64,000 bases of DNA. Origin: Saccharicrinis carchari. GTDB taxonomy: Bacteria > Bacteroidota > Bacteroidia > Bacteroidales > Marinilabiliaceae. Position numbers and translations under genes: made by a program. The notes beneath the pieces are model-generated. The model worked only from the letters and a program-made list of their open reading frames with translations. It did no database searches and was not told where the DNA came from. Numbering within the stretch: the stretch's first letter is position 1; every line of letters begins with the position of its first letter. Positions 22,498 through 30,642 of the stretch are shown here, piece after piece. The stretch lies in the NCBI RefSeq assembly GCF_900182605.1, contig NZ_FXTB01000001.1, positions 868,001-932,000 of the forward strand, given 5' to 3'.

Positions 22498-23124
22498 ATG
22501 AATAAAACTAAAATATTTTTATCACTTGTATTAGCGCTACTTTTTAATACGCTGGTAGCAGTTAAAGCATCCAATAAATCCGAAAACATTACGGAAAAAT
22601 CGATTAAATATAACATAAGTGCCCTTGGCATGAACCTGGGGCAGTTTACCGTTAAACAAAAAAGCAACAATGGCATCATAAGCATAGAAGGAATTACGGA
22701 TATTAAAGTAAAGTTATTGCTAACCTATCAGGTAAAATACATTCAGGAAACCACACATCAAAACGGACGGTTGAGGCAATCGCATTTACAAACAAAAAAA
22801 AATGGCGAAACCTATTCCGACACCTGGCTCATAGCTCAAAAAGATGATTATTTACTTATTAAAGACGGCGATTCGACTTTAATAAACGATGATATTACCT
22901 ATACCGGCAGCTTGCTTTATTTTAACGAACCCATCCATTCAAGCTATCTTTATAAAGAAAAAAGTGGAGAAAAAAGAAGAATCAAATCTACCGATGACCA
23001 CACCTACGTATTATTAAACGACAAAGGACAGGTAACACACGAGTATACTTATAAAAATGGTATATTGGCACAGGCCAAAATTAAATTCTCCATAGCGGAT
23101 ATCCGTTTAGATTTCATTCAATAA
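22498..23124 (+). CDS. secreted DUF6134-like protein (lipid cluster)
   Basis: A 208-residue protein with a cleavable signal (MNKTKIFLSLVLALLFNTLVAVKA, hydrophobic core residues 7-21). The mature part is beta-rich, with the pattern IKYNISALGMNLGQFTV and alternating charged strands resembling DUF6134/DUF3108-type periplasmic proteins, which may form a lipid- or ligand-binding barrel. Function is unknown for the family. It is the first gene after the promoter at 22420-22451 and is 12 bp from the TauE/SafE gene, so it is probably co-expressed with the whole cluster. A role in moving or sensing the cluster's product is inference. Confidence 0.7.
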   Translation: MNKTKIFLSLVLALLFNTLVAVKASNKSENITEKSIKYNISALGMNLGQFTVKQKSNNGIISIEGITDIKVKLLLTYQVKYIQETTHQNGRLRQSHLQTKKNGETYSDTWLIAQKDDYLLIKDGDSTLINDDITYTGSLLYFNEPIHSSYLYKEKSGEKRRIKSTDDHTYVLLNDKGQVTHEYTYKNGILAQAKIKFSIADIRLDFIQ

Positions 23125-23136
23125 AGCGAGCCGTAT

Positions 23137-23931
23137 ATGATATTTCACTCCCCGGTAGAACCTCTGTACTTATTATTGCCTTTAATTGGCTTAATAGTTG
23201 GTTTGTTTGGCACCGTGTTAGGAGGAGGCGGAGGCTTCTTCTTTTTGCCTGTATTAACGCTGATTTTTAATGTGCCGCCGCAAACTGCCGTTCTCACTTC
23301 GCTTGTTGCCGCTCTGCCCATTGGTATGGTAGGTATGTTAGGTCACCATAAAAAGGGGAATATAGATTTTAAGGTAGGATGGATATTTGCATTTTTTGGT
23401 GTTTTAGGCACCTTTTTAGGTGCTTATATTACCAGCCAAATTAATCCGGAGCAGCTTAAGGATTATTTTGGTTTTTACGCAATTATTTTGGCAATAAGTG
23501 TTATTTATGGTACACTCAAAAATAATATAATAAAAATAGAAAATATTAAATGGAATTTCAGACAGTACATTAGAAAAAGTAAAGCAGCATTTTTTGGGCT
23601 GGGTGGCGGTACAATCTCGGGAGCCTTTGGCACCAGTGGCACCGGCCCCGTTTTGGCAGGTTTGTTATCGATGCAAATTCCTTTAAAAATGGTGGTGGGT
23701 ACCTCCTTAATGGTTGTAACGGTAAATGCCATGTCGGCCATTACTGCCCATGCTTTAGTGGGGCAAATAGATTTAACCCTGATTGGATTTTTAACAGTCG
23801 GATCCGTCATTGGATCCATCATGGGCCCCAAAATAGTGTCAAAAGCCCAATTAGATAATAAGGAAAACAAAGCCCGTTACCTGTATGCCGTAGTGCTGAT
23901 TTTGATTGGCTTATTAATGATAATAAAGTAA
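23137..23931 (+). CDS. TauE/SafE family membrane transporter (lipid cluster)
   Basis: A 264-residue membrane protein with about eight hydrophobic segments in two repeats. Each half has the family's glycine-rich motif: VLGGGGGFFFLPVLTL in the first and GLGGGTISGAFG in the second, followed by helices with conserved Pro. TauE/SafE proteins are proposed exporters of sulfite or organosulfur anions (sulfoacetate, taurine-derived) or other small anions. The start at 23137 is 12 bp from the previous stop and the stop is 13 bp before the next gene, so it is operonic. Its presence in a lipid-synthesis neighbourhood is unexplained; it might supply or expel a small anionic precursor. Confidence 0.88.
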   Translation: MIFHSPVEPLYLLLPLIGLIVGLFGTVLGGGGGFFFLPVLTLIFNVPPQTAVLTSLVAALPIGMVGMLGHHKKGNIDFKVGWIFAFFGVLGTFLGAYITSQINPEQLKDYFGFYAIILAISVIYGTLKNNIIKIENIKWNFRQYIRKSKAAFFGLGGGTISGAFGTSGTGPVLAGLLSMQIPLKMVVGTSLMVVTVNAMSAITAHALVGQIDLTLIGFLTVGSVIGSIMGPKIVSKAQLDNKENKARYLYAVVLILIGLLMIIK

Positions 23932-23944
23932 AAATTACATAAGA

Positions 23945-24673
23945 ATGATAAAATTAATATACGGTATAATCATAGGCTATTTTGTTTTAGGCGGGATAGG
24001 CTTTTATTTTATAAACCGTAACAAAGAAAAACAGGTTGCCAAAAAAAGTTACACCAAGTTCGTTTCTTACTTTGTTATCATCCATATCTTATTTTTTAGC
24101 ATTGTAGTAAACCCCGTTTATTTTAAATATTTAAGCCTGATCATAATTACAGCGGGGTTTATCGAACTTTTTAGCTTATTTTATAAAAACAGGTATCAGA
24201 AACTGTTATTTTATTTAGTTTCAAATATCGTTTACATTATCCTATCTTTAGGCTTCTTTGTTTTCAGCGGATTGCCGAAAGAAATCATACTGTTCTCGTT
24301 TTTGGTGCTTTCAATTTTCGATAGCTTTAGCCAGATTACGGGCCAACTTTGGGGCAAAACCAAGCTATTCCCTTCCATTAGCCCGGCCAAAACATTGGGC
24401 GGAACGGTAGGAGGAGGCATGGTAGCCATAGCTAGTTCATTATTGTTGAACGATTTATACCAGGCCTCTGTTTTCAACACCATGAGCCTTGCACTCGGTA
24501 TAATTGTTTTTGCACAGGCCGGCGACTTATTAGCTTCTGTTTACAAGCGGAAGTTTAAAGTGAAGGATTATAACCAAATCATTCCGGGGCACGGTGGCTT
24601 TTTAGATCGTTTCGACAGTTTGATTGCTGGCGGCGCATGGGTAGCATTGGGAATTTACATACTTAACTTTTAA
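23945..24673 (+). CDS. CdsA-family phosphatidate cytidylyltransferase
   Basis: A 242-residue polytopic membrane enzyme. The full CTP-transferase signature is present near the C-terminus (residues 198-224): S-V-Y-K-R with KVKDYNQIIPGHGGFLDRFD, containing the metal- and CTP-binding Lys/Asp and the HGG-x-x-DR-x-D core. It also has the SPAKTLGG block (146-153). CdsA converts phosphatidate plus CTP to CDP-diacylglycerol. Bacteroidota usually carry a housekeeping cdsA elsewhere, so this may be a paralogue for a particular lipid alcohol (inference). It is followed 17 bp later by a lipid-kinase-like gene and shares an operon with a CDP-alcohol phosphotransferase. Confidence 0.92.
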   Translation: MIKLIYGIIIGYFVLGGIGFYFINRNKEKQVAKKSYTKFVSYFVIIHILFFSIVVNPVYFKYLSLIIITAGFIELFSLFYKNRYQKLLFYLVSNIVYIILSLGFFVFSGLPKEIILFSFLVLSIFDSFSQITGQLWGKTKLFPSISPAKTLGGTVGGGMVAIASSLLLNDLYQASVFNTMSLALGIIVFAQAGDLLASVYKRKFKVKDYNQIIPGHGGFLDRFDSLIAGGAWVALGIYILNF

Positions 24674-24690
24674 AACAGACACCTTTAATT

Positions 24691-25365
24691 ATGGTTAGTA
24701 TAATTGCATTATCGTTTTTTTATTTGGTAGGAATTGCGTTTTTACTAATTTTTAACGAGCTAAATTACAGAAGATTTAAAATAAAGGGGGAGATAACCCG
24801 CAAGTTTGCCCACTTTGCCTCCATCCTTGCCGTTATCCCCATGCCCTACATGTTTAACTCGCATTGGTATGTATTAATATTGGCCGCTGTGTTTTTTATT
24901 ATACTGTTAATAACACAACACAGTAAATATTTAAACTCCATACACGATATAAAGCGCAAGTCTATAGGAAGTTATTTGCTTCCCCTGGCTATTTACGCCA
25001 CTTTTTTAGCATCCTATTTATACGGTAATAAATTCTTTTTTATACTACCCATGTTAATATTGGCCATTTGTGATCCTATGGCGGCCATACTGGGTATGAA
25101 CGTAAAAAAATATAACGGTCGTATTGTGCTATTTGGGCATAAGTTCCAGAAAACATGGTTAGGATCAGGTGCATTTTTTGCCATGAGCTTGATTATTTCC
25201 CTTATAGCACTCTATTATTATCGCGATTTACTCGATTTAAAAACAGTATGGTTGTCCGTAGCTATAGCTACAGTGGGTAGCCTTGCTGAATTATTCAGTT
25301 GGCGCGGGTCGGATAATATTACCATACCCATCAGTATTTTGTTTATACTGGTAATAGGCTTGTAG
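24691..25365 (+). CDS. CTP-dependent diacylglycerol/polyprenol (dolichol, phytol) kinase-like protein
   Basis: A 224-residue membrane protein with about seven hydrophobic helices. EITRKFAHFAS near residue 34 and ICDPMAAILG (about 128-137) match the conserved loops of the SEC59/Dgk1/VTE5 family, which use CTP to phosphorylate dolichol, diacylglycerol or phytol. The family shares a fold with CdsA. Placement directly downstream of the CdsA-like gene suggests a relay: lipid alcohol to lipid phosphate, then to CDP-lipid. Which lipid is phosphorylated is unknown. The C-terminal helix ends with the stop at 25363-25365; a 139-bp gap follows. Confidence 0.85.
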   Translation: MVSIIALSFFYLVGIAFLLIFNELNYRRFKIKGEITRKFAHFASILAVIPMPYMFNSHWYVLILAAVFFIILLITQHSKYLNSIHDIKRKSIGSYLLPLAIYATFLASYLYGNKFFFILPMLILAICDPMAAILGMNVKKYNGRIVLFGHKFQKTWLGSGAFFAMSLIISLIALYYYRDLLDLKTVWLSVAIATVGSLAELFSWRGSDNITIPISILFILVIGL

Positions 25366-25451
25366 TTACTTAATTAAATTAACATATGAAACGCCCATTA
25401 TTTATGAGGCATACACTCAAAGAGATAATTGAAATCAGTTAAATGGCTGTC

Positions 25452-25467
25452 CCTGCCTTAAGGCAGG
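25452..25467. repeat. perfect 16-bp palindrome CCTGCCTTAAGGCAGG
   Basis: This palindrome lies in the 139-bp gap between the lipid kinase-like and SDR genes, 37 bp before the SDR ATG. Related short palindromes occur at 3872-3882 (CCTGC-G-GCAGG), 16352-16368 (GCCTGT/ACAGGC) and, with changes, at 36829-36848. It could be an RNA hairpin that moderates the level of the downstream genes or a mobile small repeat; there is no T-run. Confidence 0.5.
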
Positions 25468-25504
25468 TTTTGTTTCAAAATCTCTTATCTAATTTTATAC
25501 ACAG

Positions 25505-26653
25505 ATGAAGAAAATTATTATTAACGGAGCCAACGGCTATGTGGCTTCCAACTTCATAAATAGCTTACTTAACACTAATTACCAGGTAATAGCTTTGGTT
25601 AGAGGAAGTAAAAAACTATCTGCCAACGAAAGGATGTTTAAGGTACTTTCCGAAATTAACGATGCCGAATATGTACGTACCTGTCAACTCAAAGTGTATG
25701 CTTATTCGCTAACAGAAGAAAACTTTTCGATGGCGGAAGAGGACTTACAGGATATTTTTAGTGGCGAGTTTGATTATTATCATTTTGCCGCCAGCCTAAA
25801 GTACGACCGCAAATCGAAAAACGAAATATTTGGCACCAACATCGATGGGATAAAAAACTCCCTGGATGTGTATGCCCGTTATGCCAATTCAAAATCACGC
25901 TTGTTTTTTATTAGTACGGCCTACTCCTGCGGTCGTATGAGCGGGCTTTTCGAAGAAAAATTTTACGATAACGATAACATATCGGCCTTTAGGAATTATT
26001 ACGAACAATCTAAAAGATATGCCGAAAACGTAGTGAAAAACTATATAGAAGAGCATCAAATAAATGCACACATCATCCGCCTGTCGCAGGTTGTAGGCGA
26101 CAGTAAAACCGGAATTACAAAAACAGATTATGGGATTTTTGATTTTGCCAAACGGATGTTTAGCCTGGCACATCGTTATCCCAACCAAACCGTAAGGTTG
26201 AAGGTTGATCCCGAAGCCACACAAAATTTAATTCCTATCGATATTGTGGTTCATAATTTAATGCGTACTGTTGCAACCGAAAAGGTACCCACCATTATGA
26301 ATTTCACCGCAAAAAAATCCGTTAAAAACCAACATATCATTCGTGCTGTAACCCAATTGATGCCTATAAAAATTGTACCTGTCGAAAACCTTAAAAAAGA
26401 CGATATGAGTCCCCTGGAACGATTGGTTTCAGTGGGCATGTCGTTTACAGGTAACTATATCAATATAAACCTTCATTTCGATACAAAAAATACAGATAGT
26501 CTGCCACGGATAAACGGATATCAGAATTTAAACAATGAACACCAGGGCATAAGCGAAGAACAAAGCACATATAAAATGCTGGAATATTTTATTGGTACTT
26601 TGCCTGTACCCAAAGGCAGCAAAACAATATCAAAAGATGGGGCAACAGTGTAA
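25505..26653 (+). CDS. extended SDR / acyl-reductase-like (NAD_binding_4) protein
   Basis: A 382-residue cytoplasmic protein. The Rossmann motif ING-ANGYVASN (Gly8-xx-Gly11-xx-Ala14) binds NAD(P); the catalytic Tyr-xxx-Lys pair is Tyr166/Lys170 in YYEQSK. The pattern of STAYSCG and late residues around PIDIVVH resembles the NAD_binding_4 family, which includes fatty acyl-CoA and thioester reductases, as well as nucleotide-sugar SDRs. In this cluster a reductase acting on an acyl or polyol precursor is plausible. Substrate is not determined. About 100 C-terminal residues past the core show no motif I recognise. It starts 139 bp after the previous gene and ends 127 bp before the phosphotransferase. 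Confidence 0.8.
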   Translation: MKKIIINGANGYVASNFINSLLNTNYQVIALVRGSKKLSANERMFKVLSEINDAEYVRTCQLKVYAYSLTEENFSMAEEDLQDIFSGEFDYYHFAASLKYDRKSKNEIFGTNIDGIKNSLDVYARYANSKSRLFFISTAYSCGRMSGLFEEKFYDNDNISAFRNYYEQSKRYAENVVKNYIEEHQINAHIIRLSQVVGDSKTGITKTDYGIFDFAKRMFSLAHRYPNQTVRLKVDPEATQNLIPIDIVVHNLMRTVATEKVPTIMNFTAKKSVKNQHIIRAVTQLMPIKIVPVENLKKDDMSPLERLVSVGMSFTGNYININLHFDTKNTDSLPRINGYQNLNNEHQGISEEQSTYKMLEYFIGTLPVPKGSKTISKDGATV

Positions 26654-26780
26654 AACCAATACCTACTAAAGCCTAAAATAAATATCACCTGAACTTATTG
26701 CATAAACTGGATTCAGGTTCTATACAAGGCCGCATTTAACTGTATACTGATTCTTTTAATCTCAATACTATTTAATAATC

Positions 26781-27365
26781 ATGAAACAAATTATAATCAA
26801 AGGCGAAAACGTACTTAACGTACCTAATCTAATCAGCTTATACCGTTTATTGGTATTTCCACTCATCATGTATCTGGCTTTTGCCGGACAAGAAAAATGG
26901 TTTGTCATTTTGCTATGTATTAGTTTGGTCAGCGATGTACTCGATGGTAACATAGCCCGCTTATTTAAGCTGCAAACCAACTTTGGGGCTGCGCTCGACA
27001 ATCTGGCCGATATATGTACATATGCCGTAGCTTTGTTAGGCTTGTTCCTCTTTAAGTGGGATGTGATAGAACCACATGCATTGATTTTATATGTTTTTCT
27101 CACACTTTTTGTACTGAGTTACTTTGTATCTTTTTTTAGGTTCGGAAAAATCCCCGGACTACACCTATACTCGGCAGTGTCGGCCGGATATGTGCAGAGC
27201 ATCTTTTTCTTCGTTTTATTTGTATTTGGCTTTTTTCCATGGTTCTACTATCTGGCCATAGGCTGGGGTGTTGTGGCCTACATGGAAAAAATACTCGTTC
27301 TTTTTAAGCTCGACGATATTAAAATAGGAGTTAAAGGTTTGTATTGGTTAATGAAAAAGCAATAG
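26781..27365 (+). CDS. CDP-alcohol phosphatidyltransferase
   Basis: A 194-residue integral membrane enzyme with six hydrophobic helices. The complete family signature D-xx-DG-xx-AR-x8-G-xxx-D-xxx-D is at Asp52, Asp55, Gly56, Ala59, Arg60, Gly69, Asp73 and Asp77. The enzyme swaps CMP on a CDP-lipid for an alcohol (glycerol-3-phosphate, serine, inositol phosphate and so on). Which alcohol is used is not evident, and this length fits several subfamilies (PgsA, PssA, archaetidyl transferases). Operon partners (kinase, CdsA) would supply the CDP-lipid. The next gene begins 13 bp after the stop. Confidence 0.93.
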   Translation: MKQIIIKGENVLNVPNLISLYRLLVFPLIMYLAFAGQEKWFVILLCISLVSDVLDGNIARLFKLQTNFGAALDNLADICTYAVALLGLFLFKWDVIEPHALILYVFLTLFVLSYFVSFFRFGKIPGLHLYSAVSAGYVQSIFFFVLFVFGFFPWFYYLAIGWGVVAYMEKILVLFKLDDIKIGVKGLYWLMKKQ

Positions 27366-27378
27366 TACGTTAAGTGAA

Positions 27379-29835
27379 TTGTATGCTATGTTAAGATATA
27401 TTATTGTTTCCTTACTGATTTTATCTTGTTCAGGAATCTATTCACAAAAAATTTCAGGCTATGTGATGGATAAGGAGAACGGCGAAGGGGTACCTTTTGC
27501 CAATGTTTGGGTAAAAGGCACTATACAGGGTACACAAACCAATGTGGATGGTTATTTTGAATTAAACAACCCGCAAAGCGATACGCTTTGTGCTTCATCG
27601 GTAGGTTATATTAGGGAGCAGCACTTTATAAATAAAGATGCCAACCAAAAAATGAAGCTATACCTGAAAAAAGAAGTACAGTTACTAAAGGATATTACAA
27701 TAAATGCAAAGATGCCTATCACCAAGGTTATTTTTAAGCGGATACAGGAACATAAAAAAGAAAATAGCAAACAAATAAACAATGTGGGCAATTATAAATC
27801 GCTGCAAAACACCACCGTTTACCTTGCCTTAGACACCGCTTCGAGAGCCAGCCGCCTTTTTAAAAATGGCAATGATGTAGTGCTGAAAACCAACGACAAC
27901 GAACCGTTAAGCTTCTCGCCCATTTATTTATACGAAGAGGCCACCAGTGTTGATGGGTTTAAGGACAGTATTGTTTACAGTAAAAAAGACGGGATATTCC
28001 CCCGGATGAACCAAGCCATCGAAACCTATGTATTGCGCAACATTGTGGTAGATATGGATTTTTATAAGGAACAGATCATCATTATGGATCGCGGTTTTGT
28101 TTCGCCCATCAGCAGTTCGGCCATGAGTTATTACCACATTTATTTCAACGACAGCCTAAGGGTTGACGGTAAAAAACATTATTGTTTTTCTTTTGCTCCT
28201 AAAAACAGATATAACCCCCTGTTCTCGGGACGTTTTGCTGTTGAAGAGGGCAGCTATGCCCTTACCGAAATTCATGTCCATATTCCCAAAGAAGCCAACC
28301 TGAATTTTGTGAACGGTTTCAATGGCGCGGTCTCCTATAAAAAAATGCCCAACGGAAAATGGTTCTACGACCAACAAAAGGTGGATATCAACATGTCGCT
28401 CATCATTAACAAAGACAGCACTGTAACCTATGATTCGGAACGGGTAGAAAAGGTGGAGAGCGGCAACTGGCTTATCAGTAAATCAACTATATATTCAACT
28501 TCCCCCCTGCTGGAAAACATGACGGCCAGCAGCTGGAAATATCAGGAAGCTTTTGCCAACAACCGATTGGACGACGGCACCTTTAAAAGGTTGGATAATA
28601 TCAAAGAAAACAAATATGTTAAAGCCATTGATGCCATTGGTGGCTTGTCTTTATCGAGTTATCTGAATGTGGGTAAAATAGATATAGGCCCTGTTTTTGA
28701 TATTTACAGTACCAACAGCATCGAGGGTACTCGCTGGACTCTTCCGCTGCGTACAAGCCAAAAAATGTTCGAAAACTTTTATGTGGGCGGTTTTCTGGGT
28801 TACGGTACACAAAGCAAGGAGTTTAAATATGGGGCCAACGTGGCATACAGACCATTGGATACGGACAAGTTTATTTTAAGAGCCAGCTATTCCAACGATT
28901 ACCACCTGGTATCGATAAATAAGTACAATCGTTTTGTAAAAAACAACCCCAACACAAAGGGAACCAGCAACTTTATTGCGGCGGTAACCTCCAAAAGTAA
29001 AAACCCTTACCTGAAAGAAGAAACGAACGTGCAGATGCGCCTGGAATATAACGGCGTAAATGATTTCCATGCCGAAGTATCGCCCTATTATCAAAAAAAC
29101 ACGCAAACACCTGCGGTAAAATTCGTAAAAAACGGTACGGAATATAACGATTACGTCACCTATGGCGCTTTAGTAAATTTCAGGTACGCTTTTGCGCAGC
29201 CGTACGATCTGTATTTTTTCGATCGTGTTTACTATTCTACTCCCAAACCCATCCTTAACCTGGGCTTTGATTTTGGCGAAACCGTGTTGCCTAACCAAAA
29301 CATGGGCGAAGCCGGAATGTACGGCCAGGTACATGGCTCGGTGCAAGGGCGTATTGTTATGGGCAAGGTGTTTTTGAGTTACTTGCTCAATGCCGGATTT
29401 TTATGGGGCGATGCACCTTACGATTTATTGGATCAGCCGGCAGGTTCCATGTCCTTAGGATATGCTAAATACAACTTTAACCTGCTGCACCACGCTTCGT
29501 TTGCTCATAATCTATACAGCAACACCCATTTTCATTTTAATGGGGGCGGCATTATCTTAAATCATATTCCCCTCATTCAGAAGTTAAAATTGCGCGAAAT
29601 AGTCTCATTTAAAGGTCATTATGGAGGCTTAAACAGTTCGTACAATGGTGTTTTTGATTTGCCCGACTATTACAGCAACCATACAAACAAGCCTTATGCC
29701 GAGATAGGTTTTGGCCTGACCAATATTTTAAAGATATTGCGTGCTGAATATGTTATGCAATTAGGAAACACCTATCGCAATAAAAGTTACACCTATAATC
29801 ATGGCCTCTTTTTTAGAGCCGAAATGAGTTTTTAA
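27379..29835 (+). CDS. DUF5686-like outer-membrane protein with carboxypeptidase-regulatory-like domain
   Basis: An 818-residue secreted protein. A signal sequence (residues 1-22, ending near IYSQ) is followed by a carboxypeptidase-regulatory-like domain (about 24-100, ISGYVMDKENGEGVPFANV), a long central region (about 110-420) typical of DUF5686 proteins, and a C-terminal half with amphipathic strands ending in FRAEMSF, consistent with an outer-membrane beta-barrel. ILSCSG at 15-20 resembles a lipobox, but signal peptidase I cleavage after Gln fits better. Met4 is an alternative start. Function unknown; location in the outer membrane and 13-bp spacing from the CDP-alcohol enzyme suggest a role in placing or handling the lipid product (inference). 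Confidence 0.8.
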   Translation: MYAMLRYIIVSLLILSCSGIYSQKISGYVMDKENGEGVPFANVWVKGTIQGTQTNVDGYFELNNPQSDTLCASSVGYIREQHFINKDANQKMKLYLKKEVQLLKDITINAKMPITKVIFKRIQEHKKENSKQINNVGNYKSLQNTTVYLALDTASRASRLFKNGNDVVLKTNDNEPLSFSPIYLYEEATSVDGFKDSIVYSKKDGIFPRMNQAIETYVLRNIVVDMDFYKEQIIIMDRGFVSPISSSAMSYYHIYFNDSLRVDGKKHYCFSFAPKNRYNPLFSGRFAVEEGSYALTEIHVHIPKEANLNFVNGFNGAVSYKKMPNGKWFYDQQKVDINMSLIINKDSTVTYDSERVEKVESGNWLISKSTIYSTSPLLENMTASSWKYQEAFANNRLDDGTFKRLDNIKENKYVKAIDAIGGLSLSSYLNVGKIDIGPVFDIYSTNSIEGTRWTLPLRTSQKMFENFYVGGFLGYGTQSKEFKYGANVAYRPLDTDKFILRASYSNDYHLVSINKYNRFVKNNPNTKGTSNFIAAVTSKSKNPYLKEETNVQMRLEYNGVNDFHAEVSPYYQKNTQTPAVKFVKNGTEYNDYVTYGALVNFRYAFAQPYDLYFFDRVYYSTPKPILNLGFDFGETVLPNQNMGEAGMYGQVHGSVQGRIVMGKVFLSYLLNAGFLWGDAPYDLLDQPAGSMSLGYAKYNFNLLHHASFAHNLYSNTHFHFNGGGIILNHIPLIQKLKLREIVSFKGHYGGLNSSYNGVFDLPDYYSNHTNKPYAEIGFGLTNILKILRAEYVMQLGNTYRNKSYTYNHGLFFRAEMSF

Positions 29836-29836
29836 T

Positions 29837-30631
29837 ATGAAAGAGCTAAAAAATAAAGTAGTTTGGATAACTGGTGCCTCTTCAGGCATAGGCGAAGCCC
29901 TGGCTTATACCCTGGCCAGGGAGGGAGCCCATTTAATTTTAACGGCTCGTAGCACGGAGAAACTCCAAAAAGTTAAAAACAACTGCCTGCAACATACAAG
30001 TACGGTTATAGTGCAAGCAATGGATCTTTCAAAAACAGCGGGAATAGAAGACACGGTAAATTCGCTTATAAACCAAACAGGCCGTATTGATGTATTGATA
30101 AATAATGCAGGACGCAGTCAGCGCTCCCTGGCCAAAGATACACCCCTGACCAACGACCGAAGTATTATGGAGCTTAACTTTTTTAGCCCTGTAGCACTTA
30201 CCAAAGCGGTTTTGCCACACATGCTAAAAAACAAGGCCGGACATATTGTGATCGTAAGCAGCATCTCCGGAAAGTTTGGTTTTCCGTGGCGCACTGCCTA
30301 TGCTGCCTCCAAACATGCGGTGCAAGGTTTTTTTGAGTCGCTCAGGGCCGAGTTGCACGAGCAAAGTATCCAAGTAACCATTGTTTCACCGGGAAGAATA
30401 AAAACAGATATTTCGCTCCATGCCCTTATCGAGAATGGACAGTCCTACAATAAAATGGACGATGGTCAGGCCAATGGCATGCCGGCTAAGGAGTGTGCAA
30501 AAAAAATAGTAAAGGCTATAAAGAAAAATAAAAAAGATGTACTGATTGGTAAGCAAGAAGTATTAATGGTTTACATACGAAAATATTTACCTGCATTGTA
30601 TTATAAGATAGTCAGCAAAATAAAAAATTAA
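29837..30631 (+). CDS. short-chain dehydrogenase/reductase
   Basis: A 264-residue classical SDR. Cofactor motif TGASSGIG (residues 12-19), NNAG (89-92), catalytic Ser in IVSSISG (about 142) and Tyr155/Lys159 in AYAASKHAVQ are all intact, so it should be an active NAD(P)H-dependent oxidoreductase. Its start is only one base after the stop of the DUF5686-like gene and its stop is 11 bp before the VOC gene, giving strong translational coupling. Candidates include reduction of a keto group in a lipid base or alcohol. It has no transmembrane helix; the C-terminal MVYIRKYLPALYYKIV is hydrophobic and could associate with membrane. Confidence 0.9.
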   Translation: MKELKNKVVWITGASSGIGEALAYTLAREGAHLILTARSTEKLQKVKNNCLQHTSTVIVQAMDLSKTAGIEDTVNSLINQTGRIDVLINNAGRSQRSLAKDTPLTNDRSIMELNFFSPVALTKAVLPHMLKNKAGHIVIVSSISGKFGFPWRTAYAASKHAVQGFFESLRAELHEQSIQVTIVSPGRIKTDISLHALIENGQSYNKMDDGQANGMPAKECAKKIVKAIKKNKKDVLIGKQEVLMVYIRKYLPALYYKIVSKIKN

Positions 30632-30642
30632 ACACAAGCTTT

